Both the position numbers and the translations under genes were made by a program. Of a DNA stretch of 21,860 bases, positions 3,818-18,100 are shown piece by piece. The stretch is from a virus. The DNA lies in the IMG/VR virus record IMGVR_UViG_3300009155_000309, positions 1 through 21,860 of that record; one strand, given 5' to 3'. The notes below the pieces were generated by a model, which saw only the letters and a program-made list of their open reading frames with translations, searched no databases and was not told the DNA's origin. Numbering within the stretch: the stretch's first letter is position 1; every line of letters starts with the position of its first letter.

Positions 3818-4219
3818 ATGCCTCTAGAAAGGGTAAGTCAAGGGTTTAAAGATCTTAGTATGACTTTTCAATATAATCCATTGAATAATGACTTAATTGC
3901 TCTTAAAAACGAGACAGCAATTGCACGTTCAATTCGCAATATCGTTTTTACCTTACCTGGCGAGAAGTTTTTTAATCCAAATTTTGGATCTAGAATTAGT
4001 AGATCACTTTTTGAAAATAATGACAGTGCATCTGCAAATATAATTCAAAATGAAATTGAAAATTCAATTAAAAATTATGAACCACGAGTTGCTTTATCTA
4101 GTGTTGATGTAGTTCCAAATTATGATAGCAATTCATTTGATGTGAGTATTGTATATAAGATAATAGGTGCAGATGTTCCTGCACAACAGTTAGAGTTCGT
4201 TTTGCTGCCAACCAGATAA
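3818..4219 (+). CDS. 25: Baseplate wedge subunit gp25 (133 aa)
   Basis: T4 gp25 is a small (132-aa) wedge protein of the gp25/lysozyme-like fold found in contractile tails and type VI secretion baseplates. It helps nucleate sheath assembly at the baseplate. The length here is nearly identical. After a short N-terminal extension, the family core runs through DLIALKNETAIARSIRNIVF, then LPGEKFFNPNFGSRISRSLF, with the characteristic EPR motif in NYEPRVAL (about residues 88-95). No catalytic function is expected. It is followed directly by gene 6: the ATG at 4220 abuts the TAA. The ATG at 3818 is chosen because the late promoter lies 20 nt upstream. An internal Met at codon 15 is a less likely alternative. 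Confidence 0.92.
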   Translation: MPLERVSQGFKDLSMTFQYNPLNNDLIALKNETAIARSIRNIVFTLPGEKFFNPNFGSRISRSLFENNDSASANIIQNEIENSIKNYEPRVALSSVDVVPNYDSNSFDVSIVYKIIGADVPAQQLEFVLLPTR

Positions 4220-6145
4220 ATGCCATTAGTAAATTTTACAAATCTGGATTTTGACCAGATAAAAACTACTCTTAGAGATTATTTGAGAGCAAACTCAAAT
4301 TTTACAGATTATAATTTTGATGGATCTAATCTATCATCAATTCTTGATGTGTTGGCATACAATACATATATCACATCATATAATGCAAATATGGTGGCAA
4401 ATGAATTGTTTATTGATAGTGCAACACTCAGAGAAAATGTTGTTGCACTTGCAAGAAATATTGGTTATGTTCCTCGTTCAAAAAAAGCAGCAAGTGCAGT
4501 TATAAGTTTCTTTGTTGATACTACAAACATTACTCCTTCACCATCAACATTAACATTAAAAAAAGGACCTGTAGCAGCAACTGCAAATCAGTTTGGTAAT
4601 CAATCATTTATATTTTCAATACTTGATGATATTACAGTTCCTGTAATTAATAATATTGCATCATTTGATAATATAAAAGTTTATGAAGGTATTTTATTAT
4701 CAAGTTCATTTACATATACTTCAAATAATCCAAATCAAAAATTTGTTTTACAAAATAGTGGAATTGATACAGATTTAATTTCAGTAATTGTAAAGTCTAG
4801 TCAGAATACAAATGTATCAAATAAGTATAGTTATCAAGATAGCCTATTTGAAATAAATGGTGAATCTAAAGTTTTCTTTTTGCAAGAAATACAAGATGAA
4901 CGATATGAAATATTCTTTGGAGATAATGTATTTGGTAAAGCATTATCTGAAGGAAGTTATATTGAGATATCATATATTAGTACAAATGGGGATAGTGCAA
5001 ATGGTATCTCAAATTTCTCATTTAGTGGAAGATTGATCTATAATCGCAATTCACAAGAATATATAATCACTTCTGGCATATCTTTATTATCTACTGGATC
5101 AATTTCTTCTGGTGGAGAATCTATTGAATCTGTAGAGTCAATTAAAAAATTTGCTCCAAGAATATACGCATCTCAAAATAGAGCACTTACTGTAAATGAT
5201 TATGAAACATTAATTCCAGCAAAAATATATCCAGAAACCGAATCAATATCAGTATTTGGTGGAGAAGAGTTAGTTCCTCCACAATACGGTAAAGTTTTCA
5301 TAAGTATTAAACCAAGGATTGGAGCTTTTTTATCAAATCTAATTAAAGAGAATATTAAACGAGATTTGAAAAAATATGCAGTTGCTGGAATTGTTCCTGA
5401 AATTTTAGATCTTAAATATCTGTATCTTGAAGTTGAATCAAAAGTTTATTATAATACAAATTTGGCACCAAGTTCTGAATATGTTTCAACTATTATTGTG
5501 AATAATACGAATAAATATTCAGAATCAACTGAGATGAACAAATATGGGGCAAGATTAAAATATAGTAAATTTTTGAAAATAATTGATGAAAGTCACGAAG
5601 CAATAACATCAAATATCACAAAGATTCAAATGAGAAGAGATTTGAGAGTTGCTTTAAATTCATTTGCAGAATATTCAATTGGATTTGGTAATCAATTTCA
5701 TATTAAAAGTATGAATGGATATAATATTAAATCTTCTGCATTTAAGACTAGTGATATTCTTCAAGATGTATATCTTTCAGACATACCAGATTCTAATCAA
5801 AAAACTGGATCTATATTTTTATTCAGTGTTCCAAATACATCTTCTTCTACACCAACTATCATAAAAAGAAATGTTGGTAGAATTGATTATGTAAAAGGTA
5901 TAATTACATTGAATCCCATTAATATTACATCAGGTAAAGTGAAGGATGGACAAACTATTATTGAAATCTCAGCAGTACCACAATCAAATGATGTAATTGG
6001 ATTGCAAGATTTGTATTTACAATTGGATATTGCAAATAGTACATTTGAAATGATTAGAGATGAAATATCTTCTGGACTTGACCCTTCAGCATCAAACTAC
6101 ATAGTATCATCAAGTTACAATAACGGAAACCTAGTAAGATCCTAA
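4220..6145 (+). CDS. 6: Baseplate wedge subunit gp6 (641 aa)
   Basis: Gp6 is the main structural protein of the T4 baseplate inner ring, where its dimers link the wedges. T4 gp6 has 660 residues; this one has 641. The N-terminal signature is clear: YNFDGSNLSSILDVLAYNTY (about 32-51), then NANMVANELFIDSATLRENV (about 55-74) and NIGYVPRSKKAA. The central part contains EIFFGDNVFGKAL (about 230-242) and the baseplate-J-like IKKFAPRIYASQNRALTVND (about 309-328), followed by DYETLI. The C-terminal half is beta-rich. The gene starts immediately after the gene 25 stop, and the next gene starts one base after its own stop, so the three are surely co-transcribed. Confidence 0.92.
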   Translation: MPLVNFTNLDFDQIKTTLRDYLRANSNFTDYNFDGSNLSSILDVLAYNTYITSYNANMVANELFIDSATLRENVVALARNIGYVPRSKKAASAVISFFVDTTNITPSPSTLTLKKGPVAATANQFGNQSFIFSILDDITVPVINNIASFDNIKVYEGILLSSSFTYTSNNPNQKFVLQNSGIDTDLISVIVKSSQNTNVSNKYSYQDSLFEINGESKVFFLQEIQDERYEIFFGDNVFGKALSEGSYIEISYISTNGDSANGISNFSFSGRLIYNRNSQEYIITSGISLLSTGSISSGGESIESVESIKKFAPRIYASQNRALTVNDYETLIPAKIYPETESISVFGGEELVPPQYGKVFISIKPRIGAFLSNLIKENIKRDLKKYAVAGIVPEILDLKYLYLEVESKVYYNTNLAPSSEYVSTIIVNNTNKYSESTEMNKYGARLKYSKFLKIIDESHEAITSNITKIQMRRDLRVALNSFAEYSIGFGNQFHIKSMNGYNIKSSAFKTSDILQDVYLSDIPDSNQKTGSIFLFSVPNTSSSTPTIIKRNVGRIDYVKGIITLNPINITSGKVKDGQTIIEISAVPQSNDVIGLQDLYLQLDIANSTFEMIRDEISSGLDPSASNYIVSSSYNNGNLVRS

Positions 6146-6146
6146 A

Positions 6147-9100
6147 ATGGTAGAAAAAAGAATTCAATTTAACAATATTGTTAAAAATCAACTTCCTGAA
6201 TATGTTAGAGATGAGTTTCCGTTAGTTTCTGAATTTTTATCTCAGTATTATATTTCTCAAGAGTTTCAGGGAGCACCTGCTGATTTAATACAGAATATTG
6301 ATCAATATTCAAAATTAGACAATAATACAAATCAGATTGACTATGTAATATTATCTTCAAGTATATCATTTATTGATGATACGATTACAATTGATTTGGT
6401 GAAATCATCAACTGGAACTGAAGGATTTCCAGAATCTTATGGATTACTTCAAATTGATGATGAAATTATTACATACATAGGAAAAACTTCTAATACATTT
6501 ACTGGATGTATTAGAGGATTTAGTGGAATTACTTCTCATAAAAAACAAAACAAACCAGATGAACTAGTATTTTCACAATCAGAATCTGCAGAGCATAGTG
6601 CTGGTTCTAAAATTTTAAATCTAAGTTCTTTATTTTTAAAAGAATTTCTATCTAAATTAAAATATCAATTAACACCAGGATTTGAAAATAGAGATCTTGA
6701 TGTAAAATTAGACCAATCAAATTTTATTAGACATATAAAGGATTTTTATTCAGTTAAAGGAACAAACGAGTCATTTAAAATTTTATTTAAAGCATTATAT
6801 GGGGAAAATGTAAGTATAATTAAACCAAAAGAACAACTTTTTAGACCTTCAGATGCTCAATATAAAGTATACAAATCTTTAGTTGTTGAAAGTGTTTCTG
6901 GCAATCCATACGATCTTGAAAATTCTACATTATTTCAAGATGAATATGGTAATATAACAAAATCATATGCACCAATTGCAAGTGTAGAAAAAATATCATC
7001 TGAACTTGGTTCATATTATAAACTAAATTTGGATTCTGGGTATAATAGAGATCTTATTGTTGATGGTGCAATATATGGAAATTTCTCAATTCATCCCAAA
7101 ACAAAATTGATAGGAAATGTATCTACAGGATCAACAGTTCTTGATGTAGATTCTACAATAGGATTTCCTCAAAGTGGAGAACTGAAAGTATTATATTCTG
7201 ACAATACTATTGGAATAGTATCATATTATTCAAAATCTATCAATCAATTTTTTGATTGTAAAAATATCACAAACACAATATTAGATGAATCAAATATTGG
7301 TATCAATACATATGCTTATGGGAAATCTTCAAAAAATTCAAACGAAACCATAACGATACAAATTCGTTCGGTTTTGAGCAATTTAAATATTGAAGATGAT
7401 ACATATTATCTGGCACCAGGAAATACTGGAAAAATTAAGACTCTTGGAGTTAATGAAAAAAATGCTGTATCTAATAATTGGTTATTTAATATATCACCAT
7501 CTTATGTTGTAGAATCAGTTTCAAAAGTAAATAATTCTGACTATAAAATTATAACTAAGGATTCTCACATTTTTAGACTTGGTGATATTGTTACAATTAC
7601 AAATAGTTCTGGTGTAAAAAAATCAGCTACTGTAATTGATGTATTTTCCAATAAAATTATTAAAATAAATGGACAAGGTACTTTATCCACTACAGATACG
7701 TATACAATAAAAAGAAATATTTTAAAATCAAATATTTCTAGTGCTATTTCCAATATACAAAACGTATATAAAATAAAAGATAGAACATTAATTGCTTCTT
7801 CATCTATTCCATATTATATTGATATACAAACAGGATCACCATACACATTAACTCCATCAGATAAATCAATAATTTTTTCTGGAACATTTGGAGTTGGTTT
7901 AGCATATACTGATATTTTTAAAATTACTTCAAATACTGATCACGGTTTTTATACTGGAGATGCAATATATTATAATCCAAGAGGATCCATAACTTCTTCC
8001 GGTTCATTATTTAATGAAGGAGTATATTTTGTAAAAAGAGAAGATTTCAATAATATTAGATTTGCAAAAAGTAGATCTGATATTTTTAACTCAAATTTTG
8101 AAAGAATAACCACATCAAAAACAGTAAGTTCAAATAAACTAGAACTTCAAAAATTTAATTCTAAAATAGTATCATCACAAAATTTATTGAGAGAAATCTC
8201 ACCACCAGTAAATGATGGATATCAATATGAAACTAATCCAGGAAAAATTGGCATTTTAATTAACGGTGTTGAGATTCTTAATTATAAATCCACAGATAAT
8301 ATTTCATATGGTGCATTAGAAGAAATTAATGTAGTATCATCTGGATTTGATTATGATATAATCAATCCACCAATTCTCAATATTAACGATTCTGTTGGAA
8401 CTGGTGCTACTGGATATTGTGCTATTAATGGAAATTTAAAAGAAATAAGAATAATTGATCCTGGATTTGATTATCTACAATCACCAATCATTAAAATAAC
8501 TGGTGGAAATGGGATTGGTGCAAAAGCCGAACCAAATATGAAATTAGTTACTCACCAATCAGTATTTAATTCAAATTTAACTTCTCAGTTAGTTGGCATA
8601 GGAACCACAATATCAACTATAGGTTTTACAACATATCATAAATTTATAAACGCAGAACAAGTAATTTATAAGACAGATGGACAAACTCCTGTAGGTGGTT
8701 TATCAACAGATTCAACATACTATGTAAATGTACAAACACCATATACAATTAAACTGCATAATACATTTGATGATGCAGTAGTTGGAGTAAATACTATTAC
8801 ATTGTCATCGTATGGAATAGGAAATCATACCATACAATCATATAATAAGAAATCTATTATAGGATCAATTAGTGTAATAAATTCTGGTAGTGGGTACGAG
8901 AATAAAAAAAGAACAACTGGATCAAGTGGTATTAATACTTCACTTGGATTAGTGTATATCAAAAATCACGATTATAAATCTGGAGAAATTGTAACATATA
9001 CTAACGATGATGCTGTAATTGGTGGATTACAAAATAATACCAATTATTACATATCAAAAGTTGATGATAACCAATTTAAACTATCTCAAATTGGAGTTGG

Positions 9101-12100
9101 TCTAACTAATCAAGATTTTTATTACACAACAAATCAATATATTGATTTTTCATCAGTTGGATCAGGAACACATACATTTAATTATCCAGATATTTTAGTT
9201 GAAATTATTGGAAATGTTGGAATTTCTTCAGTGTCTGGAGAAACATTCCAATCAAAAATTCAACCAATATTTAGAGGAACCATTACATCATTCCATTTAA
9301 CGAATGGTGGAGTTGGATATGGTTCATCGGAAATTTTAAATTATTATCGTGAACCAAATTTTACTTTGGATAGTGGATCTGATGCAATATTAACACCAGT
9401 TGTGTCAATAGATGGAAAAATTGTAGATGTTATAATAAACAAAACCGGAAATAATTACAATTCTTCTCCAAAATTATACATTAGTGGAGTTGGAAATGGT
9501 GCAGTCTTAACTCCTATTATACAAAATGGACAAATAGTATCAGTAAAAATTATTGAAAGTGGAGTTAATTATACTCAAGAAACTACAAAAATAGAAGTAA
9601 TTTCTTCTGGCACAAAATCAGTATTTAAATCTAAAATACAAACTTGGAAAGTAAATTTATTTCAAAAATATTTTAAATCTATCACAGATGATGATGGAAT
9701 AATTTCAGAAGGTTTGAATAGTGAGTATGGATTGGAATATACTCATTTATATGCACCAAGAAAACTTAGAGAAATTTTATATGCATCAGATCAGGGTGGA
9801 AATATTTTATATAAAACAGCAGATCTAAAAAAAGTAAATGGTTCAGAAATTTTATCTACCGATCATTCTCCAATTATAGGATGGGCTTATGATGGAAATC
9901 CAATATATGGTCCCTATGGATACTTAAAAAATCAAGGTGGAATAGTATCTCAGATGAAATCTGGATATAAAATTGATTTGAAAACAAATAGACCTCCAGT
10001 AAATGATAATTTCCCTGTTGGATTTTTTGTAGAAGATTATACTTATTATAATAGAGATGATGAAACAGTATTGGATGAGAATAATGGAAGATATTGTATT
10101 ACTCCAGAATTTCCAAATGGGACTTATGCATATTTTGTAACTATTAATAATATTTCAGTAGACTCTTCTGGACCATTTATAGGATATAAGCAACCAACAT
10201 TCCCATATATTATTGGGAATAATTTTAGATCAAAACCAATTGATTTTAATTTTGATAAGTTATCAAATCAAAAATATATTGATTTAAATAAAACCCAATG
10301 GATGAGAAATACTTATCCATACAATTTAATTGATGAAAATAGTTCATATCCATATTTAAATATTCCAAATAAATTAAATCAAACTGTTGATATAAAATCA
10401 GCATCACCTGGTGCGGTAGAGAATGTTGGAATTGTAACCGGAGGAAATGATTATAAAGTAGATGATAGTATTACATTCAACAATGAAAATTTACAAGGAG
10501 GATATGGAGCTTCTGCTAAAGTATCTAAAATATATGGAAAACCTATTAATACAATAAGTGTAGCAACTAGTAGTATTTCAAATGTAGAAATATATCCAAC
10601 AGAAGAAAAAGGAAATCTTGTTTTATTCACAAAGAATCCTCATAATTTCAAAGATAGTGATATCATTTCAATATCTGGATTAAATACAACATCATCATTA
10701 CTTGAAGCATTTTATACTGTAGGAGTTACAACAAATATTCTTACTCTAATATCATCTACTGGAAATTTGAGCAGCACAGGTATAATAACATACTTCTCAG
10801 TTTCTGGAAATTTGTCTTATCAAAATATTCGTGAGAATGATATTTTAGGTATAGGAACAGAAAAAGTACAAGTTTTAAGTATAGATGAAAGATCGTCAAG
10901 AATTAAAGTATTGAGAGGAGTTAATGGTTCAGTAGGAGTATCTCATACAGCATCATCTTTATTATTTGAAAATTCAAAAAGATTGAATATAAATGTTGGA
11001 TTTTCTACATTATTTGATTATAAAACAAATAAAGAAATATATTTAAATCCAATTGAATCTATTGGAATTGGAACTAAATCTGGTGTTGGAATAGGGACAA
11101 CAATATCATTCTCAAATCCTGGAGTTGGAATAACTCAAATTTTCATTCCAACTAAATCAATTTATATTCCATACCACAATTTAGAAACTGGAGATATTCT
11201 TACATATTCCGTAAATGGTGGTAGTCCACTGATAGTCTCACAAACTGGAATAGGAACAACAACTTTAGAAAATAATTCTACAGTATATGTCGCAAAAATA
11301 TCCAATAGTTTAATTGGAATATCAACGGTAAAAGTTGGACTTGGTTCAACAGGAACATTTGTTGGAATAGCAAGTACTACTAGCTCTTTAAGTACACTTT
11401 ATTTTACTGGACTGGGAACAGGAGTCAATCACAGTTTCAAAACAAATTATCTACCAATTACTGGAAAGATTTCTAGGAATCTTATTACGGTATCCACAGC
11501 ACAAACACACGGTTTACTAAATGGAGATACAGTATTTGTGGATGTAAATCCATCAATATCAACAACATTTACTATCAATTATAATGACTACAATAGAAGA
11601 TTAGTAGTTAATCCAAACACATTTTTATCTGCTGGAATAAGTACTATAACTAATACTATTACAATTCCAAATCACGGGTATGTAAAAGGTCAAAAGATAA
11701 TTCATACTTCTTCGTCACCATCAATTGGATTACAATCAAATAAAATTTATTATGCTGTAATTGTTGATGAAAATAATATTAAATTATCAAATACATATTT
11801 TGATTCAATTTCACTAAATCCAGAAATTGTTGGTATCAGTAGTGCATCATTTGGTACAATTTCTGCAATCAATCCACCAATAAAAGTTTATAAAGATTCA
11901 ACGGTTACTTTTGATTTATCAGATTCATCTCTTTCATATAATTTACAAGGAAATATTTACTCTGCATTCAAATTGGATTTTTATAAAGATTCAAATTTTA
12001 CAGAAAAATATACAACATCTGAGCAAACGAATATTTTTGAAATTACAAGATATGGATCTGTTGGAATAACAAATGATGCAAGAGTGATATTAACGGTCAA

Positions 12101-15100
12101 TCAATATCTACCAGAAAAATTATACTATAAATTAAATCCAATCTATGAAAATCAACTCCCAAGTACAAAACAAGAAATAGTTGTAGATAATTCTATACAT
12201 TCAAATAATGAAATACAAATACATCAAAGTAAATATAATGGAGAATATCAAGTTTCAGTTGCATCATCCACATCATTTACATACACTTCTGGGGAAATTT
12301 TAGAAGCAGATTTATATTCTTCATCCAGTTCAAAACTAGAATACCAAACGAATTCTAAAAATTGTTCTGGTACAATTTCAAATGTAGAAATTACAAATAA
12401 AGGTAAAAATTATTATACTCTCCCAACACTCACGAATATTACATCTACAGATGGATATGGAGCACTCTTAGAAGCATCAAGCAAATCAATAGGAAAAGTA
12501 AATAGCACAAAAATTAATGATATTGGATTTGATTTTCCTTGCGATTTTACAGTTAAACCATCTGTTCAGATGCCACAGGTTATAAAGGTTGAACCTCTAG
12601 CATCATTTGAATCAATAAAAGTATCCTCTTTTGGTAGAGGATACACAGTATCACCAAAACTAATTGTTATTGATGGCAAAACAAATAGAATTGCATCTGA
12701 GGTTGATTTAAAATATACTCTTGGTGATAATGATGTTAAAATATTAAAAAATACTTATGGACTCAATAACATTACCCCAAAAATTATTCCAATACAAAAT
12801 TCAAATGGTGTCGGAATAAGTTCAATTCAATTTAATAGTATATCAAAAGATGTGACAGTAACATTATCTGTTGGATTTAGTGTTGCAAATGATTTTCCAT
12901 TTAAAGTTAATGATAAGGTTCTTATTGAAAATGTTAGTGTTGGAATTGAATCAACTGGTAAAGGTTTTAATTCCGAAAATTATAATTATTCTCTATTTAC
13001 AATTACTGCAGTTGACGCAAATATTGGAGGAAATATTGGAACAGTAACTTATAATCTATCAAATTACTTAATAGGATCTGAAGTTCCAGGTACATATGAT
13101 TCCATTAATTCTGCAGGAAGAATAATACCAGAAAAATATTTTCCAATTTTTAATTCTATTTTGAAAAAAAATAATTTTCTTGAAAATGAAAAAGTATTAA
13201 CACTATCAGCATCTGGTTATGTGGACACTTGGAATTCTACAATAGATCAATTAAGAATAATTTCAAATCAAAAATTTGTAGCCAATGAAATAATAGAAGG
13301 GTATACATCAAAGAGTCAAGGAATTATTAGTAAATTAGACAACTTTGATGCAGTATTTGAATTAAATTCATCATCGGATATAAATGGTGGGTGGAATTCA
13401 AATGCTGGATTCTTAAATGATAATTTACAGAGAATACAAGATAATCATTATTATCAAAATTTTTCATATTCATTAAAATCAAAAGTAGACTATGATACTT
13501 GGAATGACGCAGTAAGTACATTAAATCATACATCTGGATTTAAAAAATTCAGTGATTATCAATTAGAAAGTTCAGAACCAAACATATTTGATCCAAAAAA
13601 TAATCAGGCATTAAGTGCAACAATAGATGTCATAACAGATATTGTTGGATATGCTGATTTGAATTGTTTTTATAATTTTGATTTAGTAAGAGAAAATTCA
13701 TTAGAAATTAATTCATCAGTCATTTCCAATGAGATAATATTTTCAAATACTATCTTAATTGATTATTTTGAATCTATCGGCAATAGAGTTTTATCAATAG
13801 ATGATATCAGTTCACAATTTAATAGCAATCCAAGACCTACTAATTATTCTGAGGTTCATAGATTTTTATTAACTGATGCAAGAGCACAGAAAAATTTCAT
13901 TTATATAAGAGATAAAAGATATACATCACAAAGACAATTGCTAATTTCTACGCTAATTCACGATGTTGGATTGGGACATATTAACCAATACGGTAGAGTT
14001 GAAACTACGTATGATATGGGATCTTTTGATTTTGGTATTGTGGGTTCTGAAGGTGTATTATATTTTTATCCAACAAAATATGAAGTAAACGATTATGATG
14101 TCACATTAATATCATACAATTTAAAGGATGTGTATACTTCCGTTGCAAGTACAAGTTTTGGAGATTCTGTAAGTTTTGCAACAACAAGTATTATAGTATC
14201 TTCTGGAACTACAACAAATATTTCCAATATTCCAACCACATATCAGTCTGCAAAAATTTTGGTTGAAATTGGGGCAAATAATGGAACAGGACCATTTCAA
14301 TTTAATGAAATAAGTATAATTCACGATGGTTCTGATGTACAATTTATTGATTATGGACAACTATCTACTGATAGTTTGACTGAAAATTCTTCTTCTGGTT
14401 TGGGAACTTATAATACATACATTTCTGGATCTGATTTTAAATTAGATTTTATTCCAAATTCAGGAATTGGTTTAACGGCAATTATTAATACGATACAGGT
14501 TTCTATTGCAAATACTGGATTTTCTGGTGTTGGCACCTTTGATTTGAAACATTCTAGATTAGAATCAAGATCAACTTCAATTGCATCAACATCAACACCC
14601 ACACCTATAGTAATTTCAGATTATTTGGATGATTATGATGGGGCATATTTTATAGTTCAAGCATCAGATATTACAAATAATAGACATCAGTTATCAGAGG
14701 TCGTTGTCATTGATGATGATACAGAAACATATTTTAATGAATTTGCAAATATTGAAACTTCTTCTGGAATTGGCACAATTGGAACAGCAAGAGTTGGTGG
14801 AGTAACACAATTAACTTTTACTCCCCTTCAAAATGTTGAAACAGGTATAAAAGTATTTTCAAATATTTTACGTTATGAAGATGATGATAAAGATGTAGTA
14901 TCATTTAATAATTCATCACTAGAAACAAACTATCAAAATTATTATGGAACTAATCGTGATATTAAAAGATCTTTTGAATTAAAACATAAAAATTATCCAA
15001 TATTCCAAAGATATTTTGATGGTACTGATTCTTCAATCATAAGCACAAGTTCAGATACAATATCAATTCCAAATCATTTCTTTGTTACTGGAGAAAATCT

Positions 15101-18100
15101 TACATATTCACATCCAGGAATAAGCACTAGTACTTATGGTGCAATTGGAATTGCATCAACATATTTTGTTGGTGTTGGTACAACTAGCAAACTCCCATCA
15201 TCTGTCTATGTAGTCAAAGTTAATGATAATAAGATTAAACTCGCAGCAAGTGCAAGTGATGCTTTAAATCCTATTCCCAAAGTATTAAATATTGTAAGTG
15301 TTGGTATTGGAGAAACATTACACTCATTCACATCAACAAATCAAAATGCAAAAGTTATTATTGCTATTGATAACTTGATACAATCCCCAATTGTAGCATC
15401 TGCTGTAACTACAACACTATCAAATAGAGTATTTACTACTGACGATATCATTTATCTTGATAACATTACATCATTATTTGGATCAAACTTACTTAAAATT
15501 GGTAATGAAATAATGAGAATTGATGAAGTTGGTATAGGAAGTACCAATGGAATCAGAGTTCGTAGACCTTGGTTGGGAACGGTTGTTGCGGGATATTCAA
15601 CAGGAACTTTGGTAACTAAAGTATCTGGAAATTATAACATTGTTGATAATACTCTTAATTTCATTGAAGCTCCATATGGAAATATTCCATATGGAACAAC
15701 TACAAATCCTCCAGATGAAAGAGATTGGGAAGGAATTTCAATTCATTCAAAATTCCAAGGAAGAACCTTTTTGAGATCTGGTGAATCTAATACATCAAAT
15801 GAGACTTATTATAAAAATTACATATTTGATGATATATCATCTGGTTTTAACGGTAAAGAAAAAACATTTAATCTAAAATCATTTGGATCAAATATATCTG
15901 GAATATCTTCAGAAAATGCGATTATATTAATTAATGATATTTTTCAGGGACCAGAATCCCAATATAATTATACATTATCTCAAACAGCAGGCATTACATC
16001 AGTTACTTTTACAGGAACTGCATCTTCAATTACATCAGATGTAAATACAGCATCTATTCCTCGTGGTGGTATTATTGTATCAGTAGGTTCATCTTCAGGA
16101 TTTGGATATCAACCATTAATTTCTGCTGGTGGTACTGCAACTGTATCGGCAGCAGGAACAATTTCATCTATTAGTATAGGTAATAGTGGATCTGGTTATA
16201 GACAAGGGTTACAGACCGTTAGAGTTGGAGTAGGAACATCTTCTACTGATATCTTAAATATAACAATTGTTGGAACAGCATCAATTAATAATGGATATAT
16301 CACTGGTGTTTCAATAACAAATCCTGGAGTTGGGTATACTTTCACAAATACACCATATGTCATATTTGATGCTCCACTTTCATATTCAAATATACCATTA
16401 GTTTATAGTTCTTCATCATCTGGAATTGGTACACAGGCAACTATTGATATTGTTGTTGGGCAAGGATCTAGTATAATTGATTATGAAATTAAAAATACTG
16501 GATATGGTTATAATGAAAATGATATACTAACAATTGGTATTGGTGGAACTGTAGGAATTCCAACAACATCCAATTCAAATTTTGAAGAATTTAAAATAAA
16601 TATACAAAAAACATTTACAGATAAATTTACTGGTTGGTCAATTGGAAAACTTCAAGTACTAGATAACTTTGACAGTTTATTTGATGGAAAAAGAAAAACC
16701 TTTACAATATCATATTCTAGAATTCCATTTTCAATATATTCAGCAAAAGGATCCAATATAAATGTTGAGGATACACTGCTAATTTTTGTAAATGATATTC
16801 TACAGGTTCCTGGAGAAGGATATCAATTTCCTGGTGGGAGTATTATAACTTTTACAGAACCTCCAAAATCTGGAGATACATCAAAGATCATTTTCTATAA
16901 AGGAAGCGGTGAAATTGATGTTGTATATAGAGACATATTGGAAACTGTAAAAGTTGGTGATGAACTTACGATTGGATATGATCCATATATTGGACAATCT
17001 ATATCTCTACAAGAAAATGAAAGGGCAGTTACAAGTATAAATTCAACTAATGTTTTAAGTACTAATCCATATTTTGGTCCAGGAAACGTCACAGACGCAA
17101 CACTTCTTCGTCCAGTTACTTGGTGCAAGCAAACTGAAGATATGATTATTGATGAAACTGTAATATCAAAAAGTAGAATATTATATGAACCATTGATCAA
17201 TCCTGTTGCATATTTAATAAATTCAGTTGGTATAGGTAGCACAATTATATTTGTTGATAATATTAAACCATTCTTTAATCAAATCAATGAAAATAGTACT
17301 AATTTAGATTATCAAAAAAATATTACATTAATTTCTCAAGAACCTAAAGTTTCTGCAGCAGCAACTGCAATAGTTTCAATTGCTGGAACAATTTCTTCAA
17401 TTGTTATTTCTAATGGTGGACAGGGGTATATTACAAATCCAACTGTTACAATTGCAGGTCCAATTGGATTTGGAACAACTGCAACAGAAAATACTGCTGT
17501 TGGTGTTGCATCAATAACTGCTGGTATAGTGACAACAATAACAATAACTACTCCAGGACTAGGTTATACGACAATACCTATAGTATTAATTGAACCACCA
17601 ACAATGAAAACTGAAAATAATGAAGTAAAATCATATGAGGGTGATTTTGGTATTATAACAGGTATAAAAACAACTTCTGTTGGAGTAGCCTCAACTGGAA
17701 TTGTATTTGACTTTGTTATTTCAAAAAATTCTTTCCTCAGAAATTCTTTAATAACTGGAGTAACAACTATTAGTGGAATTCAAACAGGTTATTATTTTGT
17801 TGTTTACAATTCCAATGTTGGAAATGGTGTAACTTCTTTAAATTCTTCTGGATCTATTGTTGGTGTAGGATCTACTTTCTTAGATAATGTATATCAAGTT
17901 GCTTCAGTATCAATTGCACAAACTTCTGCGGTTGGTTTTGGAATTACTTATGTTGCAAAAGTAACGGTAAGTGTTTCAAATTATAATGGATTGACTGGAA
18001 TTGGATATAGTAATTTTTATGGAGAATTTAGTTGGGGAAAAGTTTCACTTGAATCTAGAAATAAAGAATTATCTTATAATTCGTATAATTTACGTGGATC

